From positions 1 through 64,000 of the forward strand of contig CAYJCR010000003.1 of NCBI GenBank assembly GCA_964368755.1: a stretch of 64,000 nucleotides of DNA, written 5' to 3'. The DNA comes from CALVZT01 sp964368755. Its GTDB lineage: Bacteria > Bacillota > Clostridia > Christensenellales > UBA1242. The notes beneath the pieces were generated by a model. The model searched no databases. It saw only the letters and a list, made by a program, of their open reading frames with translations, and was not told the DNA's origin. How positions within the stretch are numbered: position 1 is the stretch's first letter; every line of letters begins with the position of its first letter. This document shows positions 28,216-36,554 of the stretch, one piece after another. The translations under genes were made by a program, and so were the position numbers.

Positions 28216-29058
28216 TTAACTTTTTTCTTTTGGTATATTTACCTCTATATTAGAGTTATTTATTTCTTCAGAAGAGCTTGCTCTTTGTGTAATCAAGCTT
28301 ATATCTTGGGTATTTATTGTTTTATTCTTCAACTTTTTATTTATGACTCTTATTAGCCAGGCAACAAAATACACCCCTACTACATAAGATATCATTACTA
28401 TTGCCAAAACTATTATATACGGAAAGCGTCCCAAATTGATATTGATTGGGCTGTTTTTTAAGAACATATAATTCGAGTCTGGATAGATCCAATAGTCAAG
28501 GATAGTTGCCTCTAAACAACAGAAGCCAAAACAAATAGCTTGTCTATACAAGGTCTGCCATCGTAAGTCAGAAAATCTGGGGAAAAAGTAAATAATTGAA
28601 GTAATAAACATCAAGTCGTGTATAACAATGCTATACAAGTCGTCGAAGTGTAAAGTCGCTGCTCCAAAACCGACTTCTGGAAATGCAATAAACACAACGG
28701 ACGCAAACAGTCCTCCAACAGCTATAAACTCATTGAGCCATTTTTGTCTAAAAAACACAGCTATCATAGTCGCCCATATCACTATGCCACAGAAGTCAAA
28801 AGGCAAGATTGTATCGACCGAAAACGTCCCTCTTATTATTCTAGAAATAGATATCAAAACATATGAGAACAAATAGATAGAAGCTACACAATACAAAATT
28901 ATGTTTTGTGCTTTTTTGCTAATAAATAAGAACACTATTACCGCAACAATCGCTAGGAGAACTACAGCAATAAGATTGTACAAATGTAGCCCTTTGAACA
29001 TAAAAGCGTCTCTCGGCAAGCGCTCAGAATATTCAACAAACCACTCTTTTATTGTCAT
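28216..29058 (-). CDS. YwaF/TIGR02206-like membrane protein
   Basis: 280 aa with about six hydrophobic segments. LPFDFCGIVIW resembles the LP-x2-C block of the YwaF/TIGR02206 membrane proteins, and the position and spacing of the helices agree. The C-terminal 50 residues are hydrophilic (KNKTINTQ, NIEVNIPKEKS). Function unknown. Starts 3 nt after the HD-domain gene, so it is translationally linked to it. Confidence 0.6.
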   Translation of the reverse strand: MTIKEWFVEYSERLPRDAFMFKGLHLYNLIAVVLLAIVAVIVFLFISKKAQNIILYCVASIYLFSYVLISISRIIRGTFSVDTILPFDFCGIVIWATMIAVFFRQKWLNEFIAVGGLFASVVFIAFPEVGFGAATLHFDDLYSIVIHDLMFITSIIYFFPRFSDLRWQTLYRQAICFGFCCLEATILDYWIYPDSNYMFLKNSPININLGRFPYIIVLAIVMISYVVGVYFVAWLIRVINKKLKNKTINTQDISLITQRASSSEEINNSNIEVNIPKEKS

Positions 29059-29061
29059 CTA

Positions 29062-29655
29062 TTACTCCTTATTTTTTTCATCAAGATAGGTCGCTTGATC
29101 GTCCGATGTGTGAAAAATAAAACTTAATGGATAATTATAGTACACGTCTGCCATGGATACATTACCATTCTTTATCCTTGGATCGAAGCCTCCCATATGC
29201 CAGTTGATTGCCATAGCTTCTTCCCTAGTTAGTTTCATAAATCCACTGATAATATATACTGACTTCTCTCCATGTCCATAAGGAAGAGCGTCTTCAACCG
29301 TATAGTAAGGCTTTTGTACCCATATACCTTCTTCTTTGACATTTCTGTAGTCTGTTTTGTAAAAGTACACTTTGCATACATCATGTAATAGTCCAATTAT
29401 CGCTAAGCTTTCTGCAGAAATCTTATCTTGCCACTTGTCGCCATATTCGTTCTTGACATTCCTTGCGAATCTATAATATGCATTAAGACTATGTTTGCAC
29501 AAACCACCCTCTTCTGAAGAATGGAATCTCGTACTAGCTGGAGCAACAAAGAAATCACTTCCTTGTAAGTAGGCAAGCAATTCTTCCGACCCTTTCCTAG
29601 TAATATTCTCTTTATACAATCTGATGAATTCTTCTTGATTCTGTTTTGTATTCAT
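29062..29655 (-). CDS. HD-domain hydrolase
   Basis: 197 aa. HD metal-binding residues: KHSL (His55) and LLHDVCK (His91-Asp92), with a later GHGEKS and INWHMGG that can supply further His ligands. It belongs to the HD superfamily of phosphohydrolases; similar small proteins often act on nucleotides or oligonucleotides. First gene of the operon with the YwaF-like protein and the MFS transporter. Confidence 0.75.
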   Translation of the reverse strand: MNTKQNQEEFIRLYKENITRKGSEELLAYLQGSDFFVAPASTRFHSSEEGGLCKHSLNAYYRFARNVKNEYGDKWQDKISAESLAIIGLLHDVCKVYFYKTDYRNVKEEGIWVQKPYYTVEDALPYGHGEKSVYIISGFMKLTREEAMAINWHMGGFDPRIKNGNVSMADVYYNYPLSFIFHTSDDQATYLDEKNKE

Positions 29656-29708
29656 ACTTTTTATCCTTTATACGTTCATTGTAACAAAAATTATTGTACA
29701 AGACAAAC

Positions 29709-29738
29709 AAAAAACGCAATGAAACCTCATTACGTTTT
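29709..29738 (-). terminator. Intrinsic terminator
   Basis: 12-bp hairpin with one mismatch (AAAACGCAATGA, loop AACC, TCATTACGTTTT); T run on the reverse strand. Confidence 0.75.
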
Positions 29739-29784
29739 GAATTATTATAATAACACCGTTACTTATATGATACCATTATATGGA

Positions 29785-30294
29785 TTATTGCACATCAACA
29801 AAGCTTGGATTGTCGTCCATACCGTTCTTGCAATATGTCTCTAGTTGATCTTGAACGCCGTTATAAAAAGCCTCGCTCATCTGTACAGGGAATACTCCAA
29901 GAAGCTCATTGACTCCAGCAGTACAATCTTCAAGTTGTTCTAAACTTTGTCCAGAATATTCTTGATAAAAATTACGCAAATCTTTGTCAAACTCTTCTTT
30001 TAGCTCAAATGTCATACCGCGCTCATTATGAATCAATGTAAAATAGTCATCAAATCCATTCTCTAGTTTGTCAAAAGCCAATAAGTCAAATGAGTAGTCT
30101 CCACTTTCTCCATTATCAATAAGGCTCTTTGTGATGGTATGTACCAAATTGAACATATCATTAAGAGTAATCTGCCTATCATATTTGCTTGGCTCTTTGT
30201 CATATTTTCTAAAATCTCTTAATTGTTTTACATAATTCTGGTTAACTGCAATCGCAAAGATATTATATATATCTACAACAGTTTTTTCACTCAT
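29785..30294 (-). CDS. Hypothetical cytosolic acidic protein
   Basis: 169 aa, not recognised. It is acidic, predicted mostly helical, without signal or membrane segments. Blocks such as KYDRQITLNDMFNLVHTITKSLI and ERGMTFELKEEFDKDLRNF give no family match by eye. GAGGAG 8 nt before the ATG supports it as a real gene. It is monocistronic and divergent from rlmD. Confidence 0.6.
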   Translation of the reverse strand: MSEKTVVDIYNIFAIAVNQNYVKQLRDFRKYDKEPSKYDRQITLNDMFNLVHTITKSLIDNGESGDYSFDLLAFDKLENGFDDYFTLIHNERGMTFELKEEFDKDLRNFYQEYSGQSLEQLEDCTAGVNELLGVFPVQMSEAFYNGVQDQLETYCKNGMDDNPSFVDVQ

Positions 30295-30382
30295 AATATA
30301 TCTCCTCTCTATATTATGTAGTTTATCTTATCGGTTATGGTTTGTCAATACTAGATTTTTTAATTATTAGCCATAGCTATCA

Positions 30383-30411
30383 TTGACATAAAAGTCAAAT
30401 AATGATACTCT
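30383..30411 (+). promoter_or_regulatory. Promoter of rlmD
   Basis: TTGACA (30383-30388), 17 bp, TACTCT (30406-30411), about 24 bp before the ATG. Confidence 0.7.
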
Positions 30412-30434
30412 TGTGCTTGAATAGAGGGTTATAT

Positions 30435-31757
30435 ATGGCATTGAACAAAAATGATAAAATCAATTTACACATTATTGATCTTAACGATGACGGAGATGGG
30501 GTTGCTAAGGTAGATGGACAAGTTGTATTTGTCCCCAACGCTCTTGTTGGAGAGCAAGTCGAAACTACCATTATCAACACAAAGTCTAAGTTTGCTATCG
30601 CCAAAGTAACTCAAGTGTTATCCACATCTCAAGATAGGGTCCAACCAAGATGTCCGTATTATGGCAAATGTGGAGGTTGTGCTCTTCAACATATGAATTA
30701 TAAAAGTCAACTTGCATTCAAGACTCACATAGTACAAAAAGCTTTCCATAATAATGCAAAAATTGATTTGGAGGTCTTCCCTTGCATAGGAAGTACTGAG
30801 TGGAGGTATCGCAACAAGATTGCTCTACCATCTGGCAATGGCACTATCGGTATGTATCGCAAGAATACTCATAACATAGTAGAGATAAGCGATTGTCCGA
30901 TAACACAAGAATGGGTTAAACCCCTTGTGCAGATTCTTCAAGATTATATCAAGACTAACAATATTTCTCTATACGATGAGAATACTTCCAAAGGGCTTGT
31001 CCGTCATATAGTTGCAAGGAATATCAATAATCAATTGCTTGTTACCGTAGTTGTAAATGGCAAGGCTCTACCACAAGCAGGATCTTTGTACAATGAGTTG
31101 AAAAAACATTTTCCTATTGCTGGGCTTAATATCAACATCAACACAAACAATAGCAATGTTATTCTGTCCGATAATTGGATCCATCTGTATGGAATCAAAG
31201 CTCTTGAAGGTAATGACTTTGGCATTGTCCACCCTATATCCAATGCAAGTTTCTACCAAGTCAATGACGAGATCAAGACCAAGATATATCAACAAGTGTT
31301 GGACAATATTGATTCAAGTGATACTGTTATTGATGCATACAGTGGTGCTGGGCTTATGTCGAGCATCGTGGCTCGCAAGGCAACCAAATGCTATGGTGTA
31401 GAAATAATACCTCAAGCAACGATTGACGCAGATCTTCTAGCCAAGCAGAATGGCATCAAAAATCTTATCAATATCAATGGGGATTGTTCTGTTGAACTCC
31501 CTAAGCTTATCAAAAAAATCTCTAATTCAACTATCATACTAGATCCACCAAGAAAAGGTTGCGACAGCAAAGTACTCGAAACAATAGTGTCGAGCAAGCC
31601 AAACAAAATAATATACGTCTCTTGTAATCCCCAAACTCTTGCAAGGGATAGCAAATACTTCCTTGATAATGATTACACAATATCTATTGTTCAGCCATAT
31701 GATATGTTTCCTCAGACACCACACGTCGAAACTGTTGCTGTGTTTATAAAAAAATGA
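30435..31757 (+). CDS. rlmD: 23S rRNA (uracil-C5)-methyltransferase, RlmD/TrmA family
   Basis: 440 aa. An N-terminal TRAM domain (about 5-62) is followed by the 4Fe-4S ligands Cys73, Cys79, Cys82 and Cys154 (CPYYGKCGGC, ISDCP). The SAM-binding DAYSGAG and the catalytic Cys in YVSCNPQT, with a late conserved PHVETV, complete the RNA m5U methyltransferase plan. The family modifies U747 or U1939 of 23S rRNA, or U54 of tRNA; which site cannot be told here. The start at 30435 has AGAGGG upstream; an earlier in-frame ATG at 30402 lies inside the promoter. The stop lies in the terminator stem. Confidence 0.9.
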   Translation: MALNKNDKINLHIIDLNDDGDGVAKVDGQVVFVPNALVGEQVETTIINTKSKFAIAKVTQVLSTSQDRVQPRCPYYGKCGGCALQHMNYKSQLAFKTHIVQKAFHNNAKIDLEVFPCIGSTEWRYRNKIALPSGNGTIGMYRKNTHNIVEISDCPITQEWVKPLVQILQDYIKTNNISLYDENTSKGLVRHIVARNINNQLLVTVVVNGKALPQAGSLYNELKKHFPIAGLNININTNNSNVILSDNWIHLYGIKALEGNDFGIVHPISNASFYQVNDEIKTKIYQQVLDNIDSSDTVIDAYSGAGLMSSIVARKATKCYGVEIIPQATIDADLLAKQNGIKNLININGDCSVELPKLIKKISNSTIILDPPRKGCDSKVLETIVSSKPNKIIYVSCNPQTLARDSKYFLDNDYTISIVQPYDMFPQTPHVETVAVFIKK

Positions 31758-31779
31758 CCATTACATATGGTCATTTTTA
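31748..31779 (+). terminator. Terminator of rlmD
   Basis: 10-bp hairpin AAAATGACCA/TGGTCATTTT followed by T. Confidence 0.8.
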
Positions 31780-31817
31780 TTACATAGTCGAGATAAATAT
31801 AATTACAATATTTTTCA

Positions 31818-31847
31818 TAAAAAAACGCTAGCCAATAAGCTAGCGTT
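31818..31847 (-). terminator. Terminator of the 252-aa exported protein gene
   Basis: Perfect 9-bp hairpin AACGCTAGC/GCTAGCGTT with a 6-nt loop, followed on the reverse strand by T. Confidence 0.85.
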
Positions 31848-31859
31848 AATATTTATTAG

Positions 31860-32618
31860 TTAAGCAGCTACGTATGCATCTAGGTCAGTTGGTAATGCAA
31901 CTGATACTTTCTTGCCAGGTTTGTTAACCTTGTAACTAAGAGATACATAGTTGTCTTCGTCAAGATGGATGATTGAATATTGCTCTCTCAAAGTACAAGC
32001 TGCATCAATCTTCTCACAACTTCTTACATATGCGCCTTCAGCAGTTGCTTCTGTCTGCCAAGCAAGTCTACAACCAATGAATAGTGGGCTGAACTTACCA
32101 GTGATAGCACAAGAAGCAAAGTTCTCTGCAACTGTCTCTTCTGTGAGTTTGCCAAGATTCTCATAATCCATGAATCTCAAGATCTCTGCAGAGTTGTTAT
32201 TTGTTACTGTTACAAGAGCATCAGCAAATGTTGCTGTTACAAAAGTTTTGCTTTCGCCAACCAATGTATACAACTTACCTTCTGTCTGAGAGAAGAAGTA
32301 AGTAGGAGAAGTCTCTGTCTCTCCCAACTTGTTGGTGACATCGGCTCTCATATCATATCCACCTTCAACTTTCTTAATCTTGATGTCTGAGGAGAATATT
32401 GTCTTCTCAACGCCATCACCAGTTGAAGTCTTCTGAGTAAATGTTAAATTGTATCCTTTATATTCGGATATCTTGTTATAAGCTTTGTTATGCATTATCA
32501 TAACTTTGTTGGTATTCTGTGAGAACATAGCAGTCATAACCATACTATTGCTCAAATAGAAATATCCTATGCCTCCAAAAATTGCAAGTACTAAAATCAA
32601 AACAATAAATTTTTTCAT
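31860..32618 (-). CDS. Exported or membrane-anchored protein of unknown function
   Basis: 252 aa. Starts with a Lys-Lys and a hydrophobic helix (KKFIVLILVLAIFGGIGYFYL, residues 2-22), so it is anchored or exported; no lipobox. The rest is a beta-rich domain with YKGYNLTFTQKTSTGDG and a closing LPTDLDAYVAA, with four Cys in the second half that could form disulfides. GGGGGA precedes the ATG. Monocistronic. Not recognised. Confidence 0.6.
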   Translation of the reverse strand: MKKFIVLILVLAIFGGIGYFYLSNSMVMTAMFSQNTNKVMIMHNKAYNKISEYKGYNLTFTQKTSTGDGVEKTIFSSDIKIKKVEGGYDMRADVTNKLGETETSPTYFFSQTEGKLYTLVGESKTFVTATFADALVTVTNNNSAEILRFMDYENLGKLTEETVAENFASCAITGKFSPLFIGCRLAWQTEATAEGAYVRSCEKIDAACTLREQYSIIHLDEDNYVSLSYKVNKPGKKVSVALPTDLDAYVAA

Positions 32619-32752
32619 TTGATTTCCCCCTTAATTTGGTTGAGTATATATTACCACACAATTATCAAATTGTAAATATAAAAACGCAAAATTATTGATA
32701 AAAGTAGGCTTTTTGACTATTTTTTGTGCAAAACATCCAAAGAATAACTTGG

Positions 32753-32914
32753 TTAAAGTTTTTTATTGATAATATGTTGGTTATAAATATTCTGTACGGT
32801 AGTATTGATTTGATTTACAATATTTCGTATTTCTGCTATCTCAGCAATGCTTTTGTCGCAAGTGATGGCAATTGCTATCGACGTTCCTAGACTTACTATT
32901 TCCTCTGGACTCAT
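32753..32914 (-). CDS. 53-aa small protein, DUF6774-like
   Basis: A small open frame, ATG at 32914 and TAA at 32753-32755, with GGGGAG 8-9 nt upstream. It begins MSPEEIVSLGTSIAIAIT and continues with an amphipathic helix (SIAEIAEIRNIVNQINTTVQ). This layout resembles the small Firmicute proteins of family DUF6774 (Ile/Ala-rich segment followed by a helix). The reading is from the family pattern only. It sits alone between the 252-aa exported protein gene and the ABC-F gene; the other strand of the same stretch carries nothing convincing. Confidence 0.55.
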   Translation of the reverse strand: MSPEEIVSLGTSIAIAITCDKSIAEIAEIRNIVNQINTTVQNIYNQHIINKKL

Positions 32915-32978
32915 AATATATACTCCCCTATCTTAGACTATATATGTGATACTTCCAAGCAATTGTTCTAATGTTTTG

Positions 32979-33007
32979 TTGACAAGGTCGATTAGTTAAG
33001 TTAGAAT
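32979..33007 (+). promoter_or_regulatory. Promoter of the ABC-F gene
   Basis: TTGACA (32979-32984), 17 bp, TAGAAT (33002-33007), followed by TTAGGAG and the ATG at 33041. Confidence 0.75.
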
Positions 33008-33040
33008 TAAACTACAATGATAAATATTTAGGAGATAATA

Positions 33041-34609
33041 ATGTTACAAGTCAACAATGTATCGCTTAGTTTCGGCAGTCGCAAACTGTTCCAAGACGTT
33101 AATCTTAAGTTTACCAAAGGCAACTGCTATGGTATAATCGGTGCCAATGGCGCAGGCAAATCAACATTTCTCAAGCTTTTGTCTGGAGAACTTGATACTA
33201 CTAGAGGAACTATCAGCATAGACAAAAATGAGAGAATGTCTGTTCTTCAACAGAATCAGAATGCTTACGACAACGAGACAGTCAAGAATACTGTTATGCT
33301 AGGACATAAACGCCTTATGGATATATCCAAAGAAAAAGATGAGTTGTATTCAAAGTCTGACTTTAGCGATGCTGATGGTATACGTGCAGCAGAGCTTGAA
33401 CAAGAGTTTTTGGAACTCGGTGGATGGGAAGCTGAAGGCAATGCAGAAACCTTGCTCAGCGATATTGGTATAGATCGCAAATACTTCGATACCCTTATGC
33501 ATGATCTTGACCCAAAACTTAAAGTCAAAGTATTGCTTGCTCAAGCATTGTTCGGCAATCCAGACATACTTCTTCTCGATGAACCTACTAACAACTTAGA
33601 TGCTAAGACTATCGTGTGGTTAGAGAACTTCCTTCTCAACTTTGAGAACACGGTCATTACAGTCTCTCACAATAGACACTTCCTTAACAAGATCTGCACA
33701 TATATCTGTGATGTCGATTATGGTAAGATAACAATATTCTTTGGCAACTATGACTTCTGGTACGAGACAAGTCAGCTTATCCAAAAACAGATGAAAGAAA
33801 CTAACAAAAAACTTGAAGCCAAGGCTGCCGAACTCAAAGACTTCATTGCGAGATTTGCTGCCAATGCATCGAAGAGCAAGCAGGCAACTTCAAGGAAGAA
33901 GGAGCTTGAGAAAATAACGCTTGAAGATATAAAGCCAAGTTCGAGAAGATATCCTTATGTAGCATTCCAATACGAAAGGCAGATAGGCAATGACGTACTT
34001 ATGGTACAGAACTTGTCTAAGCCTGGGATGTTCTCTAATATAAGTTTTACTCTTAACAAAGATGATAAGATTGCCTTCTTTAGCGATAATGTCAATGCAA
34101 TATCTGCATTGTTTGATATTCTCATGGGCAAAGACAAAGATTATACCGGATCTGTCAAATGGGGCAAGACAATTATCCCAACATATATGCCAAGAACATA
34201 TGATGATATGTTCGAGACGGATTTGTCTCTAACTGACTGGCTTGGTCAATATAGCAAAGAAAAAGATGGTACATACTTAAGAAGTTGGCTTGGTAGAATG
34301 TTATTTAGTGGCGAAGAAGCTCTCAAATCTGCTCGTGTCATAAGTGGTGGAGAAAAAGTTCGTTGTATGCTCAGCAAACTTATGCTAGAACAAGGCAACG
34401 TTGTCATCTTAGATGAACCAACCAATCACCTTGATCTAGAAAGCATTACAGCACTCAACAAAGCAATGACTTCCTTCAAGGGACCAATGCTATTCGCTTC
34501 ATCCGACCAAGAGATTGTCGAAACTGTTGCCAATCGTATAATCAAAATCAATGACAAAAAAGTTTATGACAAATATGCAACATATGAAGAATATCTTAAA
34601 CATAACTAA
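33041..34609 (+). CDS. ABC-F ATPase, YkpA/YbiT type
   Basis: 522 aa with two nucleotide-binding domains joined by a basic linker (FAANASKSKQATSRKKELE), typical of the YbiT/YkpA branch of ribosome-associated ABC-F proteins. The first domain has Walker A GANGAGKST, Walker B LLLDEPTNNLD and switch VSHNRH, but DLDPKLK in place of LSGGE. The second keeps ISGGEK and VILDEPTNHLD, but its Walker A is replaced (SDNVNAISALF, no Lys) and the switch His is Ser (ASSDQE). Thus one composite ATP site looks intact and the other dead. The protein has no membrane domain and acts in the cytosol, probably on ribosomes. Monocistronic. Confidence 0.88.
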   Translation: MLQVNNVSLSFGSRKLFQDVNLKFTKGNCYGIIGANGAGKSTFLKLLSGELDTTRGTISIDKNERMSVLQQNQNAYDNETVKNTVMLGHKRLMDISKEKDELYSKSDFSDADGIRAAELEQEFLELGGWEAEGNAETLLSDIGIDRKYFDTLMHDLDPKLKVKVLLAQALFGNPDILLLDEPTNNLDAKTIVWLENFLLNFENTVITVSHNRHFLNKICTYICDVDYGKITIFFGNYDFWYETSQLIQKQMKETNKKLEAKAAELKDFIARFAANASKSKQATSRKKELEKITLEDIKPSSRRYPYVAFQYERQIGNDVLMVQNLSKPGMFSNISFTLNKDDKIAFFSDNVNAISALFDILMGKDKDYTGSVKWGKTIIPTYMPRTYDDMFETDLSLTDWLGQYSKEKDGTYLRSWLGRMLFSGEEALKSARVISGGEKVRCMLSKLMLEQGNVVILDEPTNHLDLESITALNKAMTSFKGPMLFASSDQEIVETVANRIIKINDKKVYDKYATYEEYLKHN

Positions 34610-34619
34610 TTGAATAAAT

Positions 34620-34649
34620 AAAGTAACCATTGTGGTTACTTTTTTTTGG
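34620..34649 (+). terminator. Terminator of the ABC-F gene
   Basis: Perfect 9-bp hairpin AAGTAACCA/TGGTTACTT with loop TTG and eight T. Confidence 0.9.
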
Positions 34650-34678
34650 CTTTACACAACAAAATCCATAATAGTTGT

Positions 34679-34708
34679 TTGACTTTTGGCATCACAATCT
34701 GCTACAAC
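34679..34708 (+). promoter_or_regulatory. Leaderless-type promoter of pnuC
   Basis: TTGACT (34679-34684), 18 bp, TACAAC (34703-34708), then 6 nt to the ATG. AGGA directly abuts the ATG and is too close to act as an SD. Confidence 0.55.
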
Positions 34709-34714
34709 ATAGGA

Positions 34715-35449
34715 ATGGAAAAATCAAAAGACAAATCTAATATAATAGTTAAGGTTTGGCGATACTTCTCGTTATATGAGAAGCTATGGCTAGCAATACT
34801 AATAATAGCAGGAGTAACACTTGCAATCGTTCTACCTGATGAAGATTCTTCTAGCTTATTGCTTATGATATGCTCTTTGATAGCATTAGTTGCTGGTATT
34901 ACTTGCGAACTACTCATATCCAAGCAAAGCAGGTGGAACTTCATAGTATCCGTGGTTTTTGTTGAAGTAACAGAAGTTATTATTTGCTTTGTATTGCATT
35001 ATTACGCAAGCGCTATCATTACTATAGTATTCTGGATACCAATAGATATAGTGAGCTTCATCGACTGGACCCGTCACAAAGACAATCTTGATGCTCACCT
35101 CACAGCTGTTCGCAAACTTAACGTCAAAGATACTATTATGGCAATCTTGGGAATAATGGCTTTTGCTGTACTTGCCGGATATCTACTAACCTTGGTTGGA
35201 GGCGAAGACACATATCTTGATGCTCTTACTGCTGGAGTTGGTATATCCAATGGTGTGCTTATACTCTTGAGATATCGAGAACAGTGGATAGCGTGGTACA
35301 TTTATACAATACTTGAAGGTGTATTATGGATACTAAGTGGGCAATACATTATGCTTGTACTTACACTCGGATATCTAACCAATACAACATATGGTTACAT
35401 CAAGTGGACAAAGTACATTCGTTCCAATAATAAGTTTGTAAAAAAATAA
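34715..35449 (+). CDS. pnuC: PnuC-family nicotinamide riboside/mononucleotide transporter
   Basis: 244 aa with about seven hydrophobic segments. The PnuC signature is near the C-terminus: LRYREQWIAWYIYTILEGVLW and a closing YLTNTTYGYIKW. PnuC transporters take up vitamin B3 precursors (nicotinamide riboside or related) by facilitated diffusion coupled to phosphorylation. The N-terminal 20 residues are hydrophilic. No NadR or riboswitch is visible nearby. The ATG lies 6 nt after the -10 box, so the mRNA is probably leaderless. The stop codon overlaps the terminator. Confidence 0.85.
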   Translation: MEKSKDKSNIIVKVWRYFSLYEKLWLAILIIAGVTLAIVLPDEDSSSLLLMICSLIALVAGITCELLISKQSRWNFIVSVVFVEVTEVIICFVLHYYASAIITIVFWIPIDIVSFIDWTRHKDNLDAHLTAVRKLNVKDTIMAILGIMAFAVLAGYLLTLVGGEDTYLDALTAGVGISNGVLILLRYREQWIAWYIYTILEGVLWILSGQYIMLVLTLGYLTNTTYGYIKWTKYIRSNNKFVKK

Positions 35450-35476
35450 ACAGGCAGATGCCTGTTTTTTTGTTAC
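35448..35476 (+). terminator. Terminator of pnuC (identical copy 1)
   Basis: Hairpin AAACAGGCA-GA-TGCCTGTTT with seven T and GTTAC. The same 29 bp occur at 36091-36119, on the other side of the next gene. Confidence 0.9.
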
Positions 35477-35537
35477 AAACATATGACAAAAACCTTTTTC
35501 TATGATAATATTTTTTTTAGATAAAAGGAGTTCAACT

Positions 35538-36077
35538 ATGGTTACAATTACGTATTTTGTACACGGGACTACAACAGACAATCTAACCAAACTTTCTACT
35601 GGCTGGAATCCCGGAGAACTTAGTGACAAGGGCATACAACAAGGTATTGAGTTGTCGAAGACCATCAAAGATAAATACTTTGATGTTGTATTTTGTTCTG
35701 ACCTTACTAGAGCAATAGAGAGTGCAAAGCTTAACTTTTATAATAGAGAGATTTGTATCAAAAAAGACAAGAGAATACGTGAATGTAATTATGGCGAATA
35801 CAACGGAAAGGATAGTAAGCTCGCAGATTATGCTAGTCATATCGAGCAGAAATTTCCTAATGGCGAATGCTTAAAAGATGTAGAAAAACGAATCAGAAGT
35901 TTTTGTGCTTATCTAAAAAAATATTACGATGGCAAAAGCGTTGCAATAGTTGCTCACAAAGCACCTCAACTTGCCTTAGATGTTATGACAAAAAAGATTA
36001 CTTGGGAACAAGCTATAGCTAGCGATTGGAGAATAGAACACAAGTGGCAACCGGGTTGGAAGTATATTATCAAATAA
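35538..36077 (+). CDS. Histidine phosphatase-superfamily protein (VHG variant)
   Basis: 179 aa. The N-terminal catalytic block reads YFVHGTTTDN: the phosphorylated His is kept, but the Arg of the usual RHG is Val. FCSDLTRAIESA, the usual RHG-family second block, and RIRECNYGEYNGK are normal. The second catalytic His is in VAHKAPQLAL. Several related enzymes carry this VHG form, so it may be active on a special substrate. AAGGAG sits 7 nt before the ATG at 35538. It is flanked by two identical terminators. A paralogue with normal RHG lies at 58472-59041. Confidence 0.8.
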   Translation: MVTITYFVHGTTTDNLTKLSTGWNPGELSDKGIQQGIELSKTIKDKYFDVVFCSDLTRAIESAKLNFYNREICIKKDKRIRECNYGEYNGKDSKLADYASHIEQKFPNGECLKDVEKRIRSFCAYLKKYYDGKSVAIVAHKAPQLALDVMTKKITWEQAIASDWRIEHKWQPGWKYIIK

Positions 36078-36090
36078 TTTTAATAATAAA

Positions 36091-36119
36091 AAACAGGCAG
36101 ATGCCTGTTTTTTTGTTAC
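36091..36119. terminator. Terminator (identical copy 2)
   Basis: The same 29-bp terminator as at 35448-35476, here ending the histidine phosphatase gene and facing the yqeY stop. Confidence 0.9.
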
Positions 36120-36129
36120 GCATTATTTT

Positions 36130-36552
36130 CTATAAAGTTTTGAGAACATCTTGAACTTGTCTCATATCACACTTGCCTGCATACTCGCTCTTAAAATATC
36201 TCATAACAGTTGGAATGCTTCTATCGGTCATTGCAAGGATAATCTTCTTTATCTCATCTATACTGAGCATTTGTGGAAGATACTTTTCTATCAAAGCTTT
36301 CTGTGTCATTATCTTATCATGCTCTTGGAGATTACCAGCCTTAGAATAATTGTCTGCTTCTTCGGTAAGCTCTTTGATAGTTTTTTGAATAATAGCAACC
36401 ATATCGGCATCAACAAGTTCTCCACCTGCAGTTCTTTTCCTTATGGTCTCTTGCAAAGCCTTGTTCTTTATAACACTATATATACTTCTTGCATTCTGAT
36501 CCTTTGCTTTGATTGCTTCGACATTTGCTTTGTTTATTTCATCTAATATCAT
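36130..36552 (-). CDS. YqeY/GatB-like helical protein
   Basis: 140 aa, matching the GatB/YqeY family: helical, Lys-rich, with IRKRTAGGELVDADMV, MTQKALIEKYLPQMLS and a closing CDMRQVQDVLKTL. YqeY resembles the tail domain of GatB and is thought to bind tRNA, but its role is not settled. It starts 2 nt after the small aconitase X subunit gene, so it is last in that operon. A functional link to aconitase X is not obvious. Confidence 0.85.
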   Translation of the reverse strand: MILDEINKANVEAIKAKDQNARSIYSVIKNKALQETIRKRTAGGELVDADMVAIIQKTIKELTEEADNYSKAGNLQEHDKIMTQKALIEKYLPQMLSIDEIKKIILAMTDRSIPTVMRYFKSEYAGKCDMRQVQDVLKTL

Positions 36553-36554
36553 TG

